Below, piece after piece: positions 29,630-38,415 of a stretch of DNA of 64,000 bases. This stretch comes from VAZQ01 sp963744275. GTDB taxonomy: Bacteria; Pseudomonadota; Alphaproteobacteria; Rhizobiales; Xanthobacteraceae. The notes under the pieces were generated by a model that searched no databases, was not told the DNA's origin, and saw only the letters and a program-made list of their open reading frames with translations. Position numbers and translations under genes: made by a program. Numbering within the stretch: the stretch's first letter is position 1; each line of letters opens with the position of its first letter. Location: NCBI GenBank assembly GCA_963744275.1, contig CAVUSX010000017.1:186001-250000 (forward strand). The letters run 5' to 3'.

Positions 29630-30619
29630 ATGATCAACAGCCGAACCTTCTTCAGCATCGTGGCGTCCGCGCTTGTCTCGATCGCGGCGCTGCATCCCGC
29701 ATCCGCGCAGAGCTGGCCGAACCGGCCGATGACCCTGGTGGTGCCGTTCGCGGCCGGCGGCGGGGCCGACGTCATGGGCCGGATCATGGCGGCGCGGCTG
29801 TCGGAAATCTTGCGCCAGCAGGTGATCGTCGAGAACGCCGGCGGCGCCGGCGGCATGACCGGCTCCTACCGGGTCGCCAAGGCGGCGCCCGACGGTTACG
29901 TGATCGGGCTCGGCACCAACGGCACCCACGCCCAGAGCCAATCGCTCTACAAGAACCCGCTCTACAATGCGGCGACCGACTTCGCGCCGGTCGCGCTGAT
30001 CGCCGAGCAGCCGATCGCCCTGATGGCGCGTCCGGATTTTCCCGCCGACGATCTCGAGGGCTTCCTGGCCTACGCCAAGGCCCATCAGGCGGAGATGAAA
30101 TACGGCTCGGCCGGGGCCGGCTCCGCGGTCCAGCTCTCCTGCGTGCTGCTCAACGCCGCCAACGGGCTTTCCATCACCCATGTTCCGTACCGCGGCAGCG
30201 CGCCCGCCATGCAGGACTTGATCGCGGGCCGCATCGATTATCAGTGCGCCAACCTGGCGCCCGCGCTCGGCCAGATCGAAGCCCATCAGGTGAAGGCGAT
30301 CGCGATCCTCGGGCGCCGCCGCAGCGCGCTGATGCCGGATTTGCGCACCGCCGACGAGCAGGGCATGACCGGCTTCGATGCCATCCTCTGGTACGCGCTG
30401 TTCCTGCCCAAGGGCACGCCCGCCGACATCGTCCAGAAGCTCAACGCCGCCACCATCGAGACCATGAACACGCCGTCCGTGCAGGAACGCATGAAGCAGA
30501 TCGGCGCCGACCTCGCCCCGCCCGAGCGCCGCTCGAGCGAATATCTCGGCAAGCTGGTCGAGAGCGAGATCGAGAAATGGGCCGGCCCCATCAAGGCGAG
30601 CGGCGTGACGGCGGATTGA
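29630..30619 (+). CDS. Tripartite tricarboxylate transporter-type substrate-binding protein (TctC/Bug family)
   Basis: Periplasmic binding protein of 329 residues with a signal peptide cleaved after HPASAQ. Family blocks are WPNRPMTLVVPFAAGGGADV, VENAGGAGGMTGSYRVAKA, the ligand-loop YGSAGAGSAVQLSCVLL and HVPYRGSAPAMQDLIAGR. It starts at ATG 29630 with GGGAG upstream. No TctA or TctB membrane genes are adjacent, so it is an orphan receptor. Ligands of the family are small carboxylates or aromatic acids. It is very similar to the TctC gene at 50587, sharing the PFAAGGGADVMGRI and ALFLPKGTP blocks. Confidence 0.9.
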   Translation: MINSRTFFSIVASALVSIAALHPASAQSWPNRPMTLVVPFAAGGGADVMGRIMAARLSEILRQQVIVENAGGAGGMTGSYRVAKAAPDGYVIGLGTNGTHAQSQSLYKNPLYNAATDFAPVALIAEQPIALMARPDFPADDLEGFLAYAKAHQAEMKYGSAGAGSAVQLSCVLLNAANGLSITHVPYRGSAPAMQDLIAGRIDYQCANLAPALGQIEAHQVKAIAILGRRRSALMPDLRTADEQGMTGFDAILWYALFLPKGTPADIVQKLNAATIETMNTPSVQERMKQIGADLAPPERRSSEYLGKLVESEIEKWAGPIKASGVTAD

Positions 30620-30705
30620 GGCGCTGTTCGAAGATTGAAGGGTCGTCCCTGCGAAGAGCAGGACCGATGTCCGCCACCGCCCCTCATCGTGTTTTGAAAT
30701 ATCAA

Positions 30706-32154
30706 TCAGCGCGCCGGCTTCGCCATGGTCTCGACCAGCGCTCCGACATCGTCGCTGTCCTCGATCGCCCACAATCCACCTGCCAATTTCGCGCTGCGCG
30801 GCCGTCGCCGAGCACGGGCGCGACCAGCCCGTGGAATTTGGCCTGCAGCCCGTGGTCGTCGAGCGGCAGCAGCCGAGAGCCGAGCGCTTCGTCGGCCGCC
30901 CGCGTGAAGGTGCCGCGCGCCGTGGTCACCGTCACGCGCGCCGGCCGCAGGCCGGGATAGAGCCGGTCGATGTCGGGCGGTGCCGTGACATGAATCTTGG
31001 CGGCGAGCGCGGCGAGCGCCGGATCGCGGCGCTGCTCCGTCGCCGAAATGCTCGAGCTTGATGGCGCGGAACGCGAGCGCGAGCGCCATCAGGTAGGGGA
31101 AGCTCAGCTGCGCGCTGGCGAAATCCTGCCAGCCGGTTTCGGCATGCGCGGCGGCGATCCGATAGGTCGCGGCGTCGACCCGCGTGACCTCCGCGGTCGC
31201 GATCTTCTCGTCCGTGAGCAGGCCGATCAGCGCCTCCACGGCCGGCTGGATATGCCGGCAGCACGGATAGGGCTTGATGTAGCAATCGGTGATGCCGAAC
31301 GGCACCGTGGGCGGCAGCGCGATGCCGCGCGCACGGCCGCCGGGTCCGAACGCGAACGCCTGCAAAAAGCCGTCGCGCGCCTCGATGACATGGGGCGGCC
31401 CTTCCACGCCCTGCTACGCCAGCAGCGCCGCTTGCAGGCCCTCGCGCGCCGCGTGGCCGGCATGCAGGCGCTTGATGTCGGCGCCGCCATTGACGAAGGC
31501 GAACAGGCCGGCGGCGCTGCTCGCCGCCAGCCCCAAGGCGTCGGCGAGCTGCGGCACGCCGAGGCCGCGCAGCTTGCCGGCCGCCATGGCGGCTCCCAGC
31601 ACCGCGACCGCTCCGGTCGGATGGAAGCCGCGCTGGCGCAGCTCGGGATGGCAGGCGCACCCGATCGGCGGTCACGGTCTCGTAGCCCGCCACCATCGCT
31701 TCGATGAGCGCCCGGCCCGAGGTCTTGCGCGCATCTTTGCGATCTGCGCAAGCGCGAGCAAAGCCGGCACCACCGCGCAGCCGGGATGCACCGAGCCCTG
31801 CCGGTAGCCGTCGTCGAGCTCGATGCCATGGGCGGCGGTGCCGCCCAGGAAGGCAGCGTCCAGGAGATCGGCACGCCGCGCCCGACCCGCCACCGCCACG
31901 GCGCCGGCCGGCCGCACCGAAGCCAGCATGGTCTCGGCCCGGGTGGCCACCTCGCCGCCGGCGCCCGCGATCATCACCCCGACCGTGTCCATGAGATGCC
32001 GCTTGGCGTAGTGGCGGACCTCATGGTCGAGCGCATCGAAGCGCAGCCCGCTTACGAAACCGATCAGCGCGTCGGTCGCGCCGGCGGCGGCATCTTCCAT
32101 TCCGTCCCGCTCGAGCGGTTCCGATTTGGCGGACGGGCCGGCGGCGGATGACAT
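30706..32154 (-). pseudogene. MmgE/PrpD-family protein, interrupted
   Basis: Remnant of a 2-methylcitrate-dehydratase-like (MmgE/PrpD) protein of about 480 residues. Recognisable pieces in order are HYAKRHLMDTVGVMIAGAGG, AAHGIELDDGYRQGSVHPG, CACHPELRQRGFHPTGAVA, the IKPYPCCRHIQPAVEAL active-site-proximal block, and a C-terminal KFHGLVAPVLGDGRAA. Frame breaks near 31728, 31675, 31035 and 30800 plus an in-frame TAG at 31414-31416 interrupt it. Two breaks are losses and two gains, and the stop codon is a substitution, so real decay is more likely here than in other genes of the window. It follows the acyl-CoA ligase in the same operon. The start at ATG 32154 has GGAG eight bases upstream. Confidence 0.8.
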
Positions 32155-32198
32155 GGAATTCTCCAATCGACGCGGCCGTCTGGGCCGATGCCTGAAGC

Positions 32199-34337
32199 CT
32201 ACACCACAAGCCTCACCAGTGTGTCGACCGCCACCACACCGAACCCGGCCGGCCGCACGATCAGCGGGTTGATCTCGGCTTCTTGGATTGCGGGGCCGCC
32301 CAGAACGGCCAACTGCGACAGCGCCACGATCGCCTGCGCCAGCGCCGCCAGATCGCCCATCGGCAGGCCGCGATAGCCCGCGAGCCGGATGAGGCCCCGC
32401 ACCTCCGCGATCATCTCCTCCGCGGTGGCGAGATCGACTGGCGCCAGGCGCAGGCTGCGGTCACGATAGATCTCGGTGAAGATGCCGCCGGCCGCCACCA
32501 TGACGATGGGCCCGACATCGCGATCCAGCCGATAGCCGATGAGAACCTCGCCCAGCCCTGAGATCATCGGCTGCACCAGCACCCGAACCACGGTGGTGCC
32601 GCCCTGGCGTTCCGCCACGCTGGTGCGGATCTGGCGGATCGCCGCCATGAGCGCGTGGTCGTCCGGCACGTCGAGCACGACCCCGCCGACATCGGTCTTG
32701 TGGGCAACCATCGCCTTGACGGCGACCGGGTAGGGGAAGGGCAGGGCCGGGGCGCGCGTCGCGTCGACGTGGATTGCGATTGTCGGTGCACGCTCGATCC
32801 CGAGGCGATCGAGCAGTCGATCGTTTTCGAGCGCATCGGGCCCGCCGCCGCGCTCGCCCGCGCCAGGCGCATCGTCGACGCCTGCAGGGCGGGCCGTCGT
32901 GTCGAGCAGCCGCGGCGCGCGGCGCCGCAGCGCCGCCGCGATGGCGTCGGCGCAGGCCTCAGGCGTGCGGAAATTCGGCACCCCGGCTTGGCTGAGTGCC
33001 GCCAGCGCCGCCGGTGCATCCGGGACCAGGAAGGCGGCGAGCGGCTTGGCGGAGCCGGCGCAGGCGATGATGGGCTTGACCGCGAGCTGCGGGTGAAAGC
33101 GCGCCGAGGAGCCGACCACCGCCAGAACGAGATCGAATTCCGGCGCCGTCACAAGGACATCGAGCGCGGCCTTCATGCTCTCGTAGCGGGTTCCGGCGAG
33201 CGTGAGATCGATGAGCCGTGCCGGCTTGACCTCGATGCCGGCGGTGGCGAGACGCGCGAGCGTGCCGGCGCTCGGCGGCTCGATCCCGATCCCGCGCGCC
33301 GCCAGCGGATCCACCACCATGGTGGCGCCCCCGGCCGTCGTGGTGACCACGCCCACCCGAGGATTGCGCGCGGCGGCGGACGCCGCCTCGGCGCGAACCG
33401 GCACACGACCCAAGAGCGGCAGTCCCTCGATCAGGCCGTCCAAGCTATCCACCCGGGCGATGCCGCAATCCAAAAGGAACGCCTGCGCCACGTCATCCTC
33501 GCCGGCGAGCGCGCCGGTATGGGAGACCGCGAGCTCACGCGCCTCCGGGGAACGGCCGAGCTTGTAGGCCAGGATCGGCTTGTTGCATTGCGCGGCCGCG
33601 AGCGCGAAGGCGCGCAGCGCATCGGCATGGCGCAGCGATTCGAGGAACAGCATGTAGCCCTCGATCGCCGGATCATCGAGCGTCGCCGCGCAGATCTCGC
33701 CGAGCGAAAGATCGACCTCGTTGCCGACCGAGACCAGGCCGGCAAAGCCGATGCCGCGCGCCAGGCCGCGCGAGAGCAGCGCCCCGATCATGCCGCCGCT
33801 GTGGGAGGCCGCGAAGATGCGGCCGGCCGGCAGCGGGTGCTCGTCGAAGGCGGCGTTGGCGGTCAGCATCACCTGCGCGCGCAGGTTCACCACGCCGAGG
33901 CTCGAAGGCCCGACGATGCGCAGGCCGGTGCGATCGACCACCTCGCGCAATTGCGCCACGCGGGCGACGCCGGCAGGGCCGGCCTCGGTGAAGCCGTCGG
34001 CCAGCACGGTCGCGACCTTCACGCCGAGCCGGCCGCATTCCTGCACGGCTTCGACCGCGGCCTGCGTCCCGGTCACGATATAGACGTGCTCCGGCACCTC
34101 GGGCAGCGCCGAGAGCGAAGGCCAGGCGCGCTCGCCCAGCACCGAGTCGCGGCGCCCGTTGACCGGATAGATGCGCCCCGCGTAACCGGCCTGCCGCAGA
34201 TATTTGAGCGGCCGGCCGGCGGTCTTGGCGGCGTCGTCGGATTGACCGACGATCGCGACGCAGCGCGGCGTCAGCAGCGCCTGCGCCAGCAGCGCCGGCG
34301 CGAGCCGCGCGTCGGTCCTATTCGGCGGCGCCGGCAT
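32199..34337 (-). CDS. ADP-forming acyl-CoA synthetase (NDP-forming ligase family)
   Basis: 712-residue intact enzyme of the acetyl-CoA synthetase (ADP-forming)/acyl-CoA ligase superfamily, which couples acid plus CoA to ATP hydrolysis through a phosphohistidine. Order: CoA-binding domain (LLTPRCVAIVGQSDDAAKTA), succinyl-CoA-ligase-like domains (SHSGGMIGALLSRG; SHTGALAGEDDVA with the phosphohistidine), and a C-terminal ATP-grasp domain (PYPVAVKAMVAHKTDVGGVV; EVLIGYRLDRDVGPIVMVAAGG; INPLIV). It overlaps the upstream acyl-CoA dehydrogenase gene by 20 bp. Substrate unknown; the neighbours suggest a branched or aromatic carboxylic acid. Confidence 0.88.
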   Translation of the reverse strand: MPAPPNRTDARLAPALLAQALLTPRCVAIVGQSDDAAKTAGRPLKYLRQAGYAGRIYPVNGRRDSVLGERAWPSLSALPEVPEHVYIVTGTQAAVEAVQECGRLGVKVATVLADGFTEAGPAGVARVAQLREVVDRTGLRIVGPSSLGVVNLRAQVMLTANAAFDEHPLPAGRIFAASHSGGMIGALLSRGLARGIGFAGLVSVGNEVDLSLGEICAATLDDPAIEGYMLFLESLRHADALRAFALAAAQCNKPILAYKLGRSPEARELAVSHTGALAGEDDVAQAFLLDCGIARVDSLDGLIEGLPLLGRVPVRAEAASAAARNPRVGVVTTTAGGATMVVDPLAARGIGIEPPSAGTLARLATAGIEVKPARLIDLTLAGTRYESMKAALDVLVTAPEFDLVLAVVGSSARFHPQLAVKPIIACAGSAKPLAAFLVPDAPAALAALSQAGVPNFRTPEACADAIAAALRRRAPRLLDTTARPAGVDDAPGAGERGGGPDALENDRLLDRLGIERAPTIAIHVDATRAPALPFPYPVAVKAMVAHKTDVGGVVLDVPDDHALMAAIRQIRTSVAERQGGTTVVRVLVQPMISGLGEVLIGYRLDRDVGPIVMVAAGGIFTEIYRDRSLRLAPVDLATAEEMIAEVRGLIRLAGYRGLPMGDLAALAQAIVALSQLAVLGGPAIQEAEINPLIVRPAGFGVVAVDTLVRLVV

Positions 34338-35484
34338 GGCGCTTGCGCTGATCGAAGCGGCGATCGAAGACGTGCTCGGCGATGCGGTTCTTCAGCATCT
34401 CGATCGAGCCGCCGGCGATCATCCAGCCGCGGGTGCGCCGCATGCAGTACTCCACCAGGGACTCGCGGCTGTAGCCGAACGCGCCCATCACCTGGATGCA
34501 ATCGTTCGCCACCTCGAAGCCGGTCTGGTTGCAGGCCGCCTTGGCGAGCGCGGTCTCGTAGGCCGAGGGCAGGCCGCGATCGGCGTTGACGGCCGCCCGA
34601 TAGAGCAGCAGCTGCGCGCTTTCGAGCTTGATCGCCATCTCGGCGAACTTCCACTGCAGGCCCTGGAACTCGCACAGCGGGCGGCCGAATTGCTCGCGGG
34701 TCGCCGCATAGGCGCGCGCCGTATCATAGGCGTAGCGGCCGAGCGCGAGCGCGCGCGACGCATTGCCCAGGCGCTCGACGTTGAAGCTCGCCATCTGCTT
34801 CTTGAAGCCGCCCGGACCGAGCAGCACATTTTCGGCCGGCACCCGGCAGCTCTCGAAATGCAGCTCGCACCATTGCTCGCCGCTCATGAAGCTCGACGGC
34901 TGCCCGATCGAGAAGCCGGGCGTGCCGCGCTCGACGATCAGCGAGCCGATGCCGGCGAGGCCGGGTCCGTAGCGCACATAGATGAGAAAGATCGCCGCAT
35001 CCGGGCTGAAGGTGGAGAACACCTTGGTGCCGTCGACCAGGAAGCCGGCTCCATCCGGCCGCGCGCTGGTGGTGAGGTCGGTCACCGCCGAGCCGGCCTC
35101 GGGCTCGGTCATGCCGAGGCTGAGCACCATGCGGCCGGCCAGGAGCTCGGGCAGCCAGCGTTGCTTCTGGGCCGGCGTGCCGTATTCCGCAAAGGTGCGG
35201 ATCGGGCCGAAATTGCCGAACTGGACCACGTCGGCGCTGCGCGGGCACGCCGCCGCGACTTGCTCGATGGCGATGATGGCGTCCATGAGCGTGCCGCCCT
35301 GGCCGCCGTCGGCCTGCGCGATGGTGATGCCCATGAGCCCCTGCTGGCTCATCAGCGCGGCCACGTCGAATGGGAAGGCGGCCTCATGGGCGCGCCTGAG
35401 CGCGCCCTGCGCGAGCTCGGCCCGCGCGAAGCGGCGCACCTGCTCGGCAAACAGCTTCTGCTCCGGCGTGAATTCGAAGTTCAT
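34318..35484 (-). CDS. Acyl-CoA dehydrogenase
   Basis: 388-residue flavin enzyme oxidising an acyl-CoA to its enoyl form. Blocks in order: N-terminal alpha domain (FTPEQKLFAEQVRRFARAE), LSLGMTEPEAGSAVTDLTT flavin-binding signature, and C-terminal QFGRPLCEFQGLQWKFAEMA. The usual catalytic glutamate in the YEGT motif is replaced: the equivalent reads WMIAGGSIEMLKNRIAEH, with Ala where Glu is expected. A Glu in SFNVERLGNASRA sits at the alternative base position used by isovaleryl-CoA-type enzymes. It begins at ATG 35484 with GAGAGGG upstream, and is first in an operon with the ADP-forming ligase and PrpD pseudogene. Confidence 0.88.
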   Translation of the reverse strand: MNFEFTPEQKLFAEQVRRFARAELAQGALRRAHEAAFPFDVAALMSQQGLMGITIAQADGGQGGTLMDAIIAIEQVAAACPRSADVVQFGNFGPIRTFAEYGTPAQKQRWLPELLAGRMVLSLGMTEPEAGSAVTDLTTSARPDGAGFLVDGTKVFSTFSPDAAIFLIYVRYGPGLAGIGSLIVERGTPGFSIGQPSSFMSGEQWCELHFESCRVPAENVLLGPGGFKKQMASFNVERLGNASRALALGRYAYDTARAYAATREQFGRPLCEFQGLQWKFAEMAIKLESAQLLLYRAAVNADRGLPSAYETALAKAACNQTGFEVANDCIQVMGAFGYSRESLVEYCMRRTRGWMIAGGSIEMLKNRIAEHVFDRRFDQRKRHAGAAE

Positions 35485-35508
35485 GGGGCCCTCTCAAATC
35501 GAAGAATA

Positions 35509-35519
35509 TCACATTGTGA
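35509..35519. promoter_or_regulatory. Perfect palindrome before the acyl-CoA dehydrogenase operon
   Basis: TCACA-T-TGTGA, 25 bp upstream of the acyl-CoA dehydrogenase start, in the shared gap with higB. Its position suits an operator for the leftward operon. The regulator is unknown. Confidence 0.35.
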
Positions 35520-35528
35520 GCGTCTGTG

Positions 35529-35554
35529 TTGACAAATGTAAATTGACAATTTAC
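35529..35554 (+). promoter_or_regulatory. higBA promoter with overlapping operator palindrome
   Basis: A consensus TTGACA at 35529-35534 overlaps the start of an AT-rich region, followed by GTAAATTG-A-CAATTTAC at 35538-35554, a perfect 17-bp palindrome. It is about 35 bp upstream of higB. HigA antitoxins repress their own promoter through such palindromes. The -10 box is not clear. Confidence 0.55.
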
Positions 35555-35588
35555 CAACGCCTCATCGTGGCTTGTTGAGGGGCAAGCA

Positions 35589-35867
35589 ATGATCGAGAGC
35601 TTTCGGCACAAAGGCTTGAGGCTCATATTTGAAGATGACGATCGCAGCAAGGTACGAGCCGACCAGGCGGCGCGTATTCGCTTGATCCTGACCGCGCTTG
35701 ATGCGGCGGCCCGGACCGAGGACATGAACCAGCCGACCTTTCGACTGCATCCGCTGAAGGGCGAATTCAAGGGTTTCTGGGCCGTCACCGTACGCGCCAA
35801 CTGGCGGATCATTTTTCGTTTTGCCGACGGCCGCGCCAGCGACGTTGATTTGATCGACCATCACTGA
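35589..35867 (+). CDS. higB: HigB toxin
   Basis: 92-residue RelE-superfamily mRNA interferase of the HigB group. MIESFRHKGLRLIFEDDDRS and the C-terminal FWAVTVRANWRIIFRFADGR carry the conserved Arg and aromatic residues of the active-site sheet. The AT-rich upstream region holds a perfect palindrome. GAGGGG precedes the ATG. The stop is 13 bases before the antitoxin start, with toxin first, as is usual for higBA. Intact. Confidence 0.9.
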   Translation: MIESFRHKGLRLIFEDDDRSKVRADQAARIRLILTALDAAARTEDMNQPTFRLHPLKGEFKGFWAVTVRANWRIIFRFADGRASDVDLIDHH

Positions 35868-35880
35868 GGATGAGGAAACC

Positions 35881-36183
35881 ATGCGCATGAAGAACCCTGT
35901 TCACCCCGGTAAGCTGGTCAAGGCAAATCTCGAGGAGCTTGGCTTGAGCGTCGCTGTGGCGGCGAAGGCCCTCGGGGTGACGCGCCAACAACTTTATAAC
36001 GTCATCGGCGGCAAGAGCGCCGTGACGCCTGAGATGGCGGTACGCTTCGAGAAGGCGTTTGGCGGCAGTGCTGACATGTGGCTGCGGATGCAGGCGGCCT
36101 ACGACCTTGCTCGGGTGCGCCGGCACGAAGGGCAGATTGCCGTTCGCCGTCTCGGGCCGCCCGACACGCCGCAAGCGGCGTGA
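35881..36183 (+). CDS. higA: HigA antitoxin
   Basis: 100-residue antitoxin of the HigA/VapI type with a central XRE helix-turn-helix: HPGKLVKANLEELGLSVAVA followed by LGVTRQQLYNVIGGKSAVTP and FEKAFGGSADMWLRMQAAYD. It binds HigB and represses the operon, probably at the palindrome 35538-35554. GAGGATGAGGAAACC precedes the start. The C-terminal 15 residues are basic and variable. Convergent with the TctC gene ending at 36196. Confidence 0.9.
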   Translation: MRMKNPVHPGKLVKANLEELGLSVAVAAKALGVTRQQLYNVIGGKSAVTPEMAVRFEKAFGGSADMWLRMQAAYDLARVRRHEGQIAVRRLGPPDTPQAA

Positions 36184-36195
36184 TTCGGCACTTTC

Positions 36196-37176
36196 TTACT
36201 CCGCCTTGGCGCCCGATTTCCGCACGATCGCCGACCATTTGGTTTCCTCGCGATCGATGTCGGCGGCGTATTCGTCGGGCGTGCTGGGCAGCGGCTCGGT
36301 GCCGTCGGCGGCCATGCGCTCCTTGGTGTCGGCGGCATCGAGCGCATCGCGCAGGGCCGCGTTGAGCTTGTCGATGATCGGCCGCGGCGTGCCGGCGGGC
36401 GCCACGATCCCGTAATGCAGCACCGATTCATAGCCCGGCAGCCCGGCCTCGGCGACCGTCGGCAAGTCCGGGAACACGGCGGAGCGCTTTGTGCCGGTCA
36501 CCGCCAAGGCCCGCACCCGGCCGTCGCGGGCAAGCCCGATCGCGGGCGGCAGCGAGCTGAAATAGATCGCCACATGCCCGCCCATCAGATCGGTGAGAGC
36601 CGGCGCGCTGCCCCGATAGGGAATGTGCGTAAGCTTGATGTCGGCCATCTGCTCGAACAGCACGGTGCCGAGATGGATGCCGCTGCCGACGCCGGCCGAG
36701 GCGTAGTTGAGCTCGCCCGGCTCGCGCTTGGCGAGAGCGATCAATTCCCCGATGGAGCGTACCGGCAGCCCCGGATGGACGAGCACCACCAGCGCGCCGG
36801 TGCCGATCAGGCCGACCGGGGCGAAATCCTTGCGCGAGTCGTAGCCGACATTGTTGTAGAGCGTCGGATTGACCGCCAGCGTGCCGGTTCCGCCGATGAC
36901 GAGGGTGTAGCCGTCCGGCGTGCTCCTGGCCACCTGGCGGGTGGCGTTGCTGCCGCCGGCACCGGCCCGGTTCTCGACCACGATCTGCTGGCCGAGGGTG
37001 TGGCTCATCTTCTCGGCCACCGTGCGCGCCATCACGTCGTTGCCGCCGCCGGCCGCGTAGGGAACGATCAGCGTGATGGGCCGGCTCGGGTAGTCCTGCG
37101 CGCTCGCGCACACGGGCGCGCCGACGCCCGCCAGGATCAGCGCCGCCAGCAACCGCGCGCACAACCCCGCAGCCAT
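36196..37176 (-). CDS. TctC/Bug-family periplasmic binding protein
   Basis: 326 residues with signal peptide (cleavage near CASAQD). Family blocks: YPSRPITLIVPYAAGGGNDV, VENRAGAGGSNATRQVARST, the ligand-loop YASAGVGSGIHLGTVL and HIPYRGSAPALTDLMGG. It is adjacent to a second TctC gene, four bases downstream of that gene's stop, so the two are co-transcribed paralogues, about half identical. No transporter membrane components are nearby. Intact. Confidence 0.88.
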   Translation of the reverse strand: MAAGLCARLLAALILAGVGAPVCASAQDYPSRPITLIVPYAAGGGNDVMARTVAEKMSHTLGQQIVVENRAGAGGSNATRQVARSTPDGYTLVIGGTGTLAVNPTLYNNVGYDSRKDFAPVGLIGTGALVVLVHPGLPVRSIGELIALAKREPGELNYASAGVGSGIHLGTVLFEQMADIKLTHIPYRGSAPALTDLMGGHVAIYFSSLPPAIGLARDGRVRALAVTGTKRSAVFPDLPTVAEAGLPGYESVLHYGIVAPAGTPRPIIDKLNAALRDALDAADTKERMAADGTEPLPSTPDEYAADIDREETKWSAIVRKSGAKAE

Positions 37177-37180
37177 GCGC

Positions 37181-38152
37181 CTACTCGCCTTTCAAGCCGA
37201 GCGTGTTCACCACTTTCGACCAGGTGGTCTCCTCCCGGTCGATATCGGCGGCATATTCCTCCGGCGAGCTCGGCAGGACCTCGGCGCCATCGGCGGCGAG
37301 CCGCTGGCGCACGTCCGGCGCCGCCAGCGCCACGCGCAGCTCCTTGTTCAGCCGCTCGATGATGGGCCGCGGCGTCCCGGCCGGCGCGACCAGTCCGTAG
37401 CGCAGCGCCGCTTCGTAGCCGGGCAGGCCGGATTCCGCGACCGTCGGCAGATCCGGGAGCAGGCTCGAGCGCTGGGCGCTGGTCACCGCCAGCGCCCGCA
37501 GCAATCCGCTTTCGGCTTGGGCGTGGGCGGTCGGAATCGGGGTGAACATCATCGGGATGTGGCCGCCCAGGAGATCGGTGATGGCCGGGCCGGTGCCCTT
37601 GTAGGGAACGTGGACGAGCTCGAGGCCCGCCATGGTGGCGAGCAGCGCTCCGGCCAGTTGGCCCACGGTGCCGATGCCGGCCGACCCGTAGTTGACCTCA
37701 CCCGGATGCGCCTTCGCATAGGCGATCAGCTCGGCGACCGAATGCACCGGAAAGCTCGGATGCACCACCAGCATGGTGGGCGCCGATCCGATGCGGCCGA
37801 CGGCGGCGAAATCCTTGCGCGGCTCGAAGCCCGCATTGGCGTAGAGGCTCGGCCCGATCGCCAGCGTGCCGGTATAGCCCAGCAGCAGCGTGTAGCCGTC
37901 GGGGGGGCTCTTGGCCACCAGCCGCGCCCCGATGGTGCCGCCGGCGCCGCCGCGATTCTCCACGACGATCGACTGGCCGAGCGTCTCGCTCATCTTCTCG
38001 GCCACGATGCGGGCGACCAGCGAAACGCTGCCGCCGGGCGGGAACGGCGAGACCAGCATGATCGGACGGGCCGGGTAATCCTGGGCGGACGCCGCGAGCG
38101 GGGCGGCGAGCGCCATCAGGACCGCCAGGCAGGGAGCTCTCCACTTTCGCAT
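37181..38152 (-). CDS. TctC/Bug-family periplasmic binding protein
   Basis: 323 residues from ATG 38152: MRKWRAPCLAVLMALAAPLA opens a signal peptide. YPARPIMLVSPFPPGGSVSL, VENRGGAGGTIGARLVAKSP, YGSAGIGTVGQLAGALL and HVPYKGTGPAITDLLGGH define the family. An upstream start is possible but would bury the signal peptide. It is first in a two-gene transcript with the paralogue at 36196. The C-terminal EEYAADIDREETTWSKVV is shared with that copy. Orphan receptor with unknown ligand. Confidence 0.88.
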   Translation of the reverse strand: MRKWRAPCLAVLMALAAPLAASAQDYPARPIMLVSPFPPGGSVSLVARIVAEKMSETLGQSIVVENRGGAGGTIGARLVAKSPPDGYTLLLGYTGTLAIGPSLYANAGFEPRKDFAAVGRIGSAPTMLVVHPSFPVHSVAELIAYAKAHPGEVNYGSAGIGTVGQLAGALLATMAGLELVHVPYKGTGPAITDLLGGHIPMMFTPIPTAHAQAESGLLRALAVTSAQRSSLLPDLPTVAESGLPGYEAALRYGLVAPAGTPRPIIERLNKELRVALAAPDVRQRLAADGAEVLPSSPEEYAADIDREETTWSKVVNTLGLKGE

Positions 38153-38415
38153 CAGGGCGGCCTCAATTGGTTTGTGCGTGGAACGAGATCGTTCTTGGCA
38201 GGGTTGGAAAATCGATCTCGTCCGGCTCCAAATCGACGTCATCATAGCGACATTTTCGGGAGACCGCTCGAGCCTCGCGTCCGCCCCGATGATGAAGCCG
38301 CGCTCGACATATGTTATCTTTTGCCCGCGGGCAAAGTAAGGGAAGCTCCGGCGGGGCGGATCGGCGTGACCGCTGGTCGCGCGCGAGGTCCGTACTCGCG
38401 GAGCCCAACAGAGGG

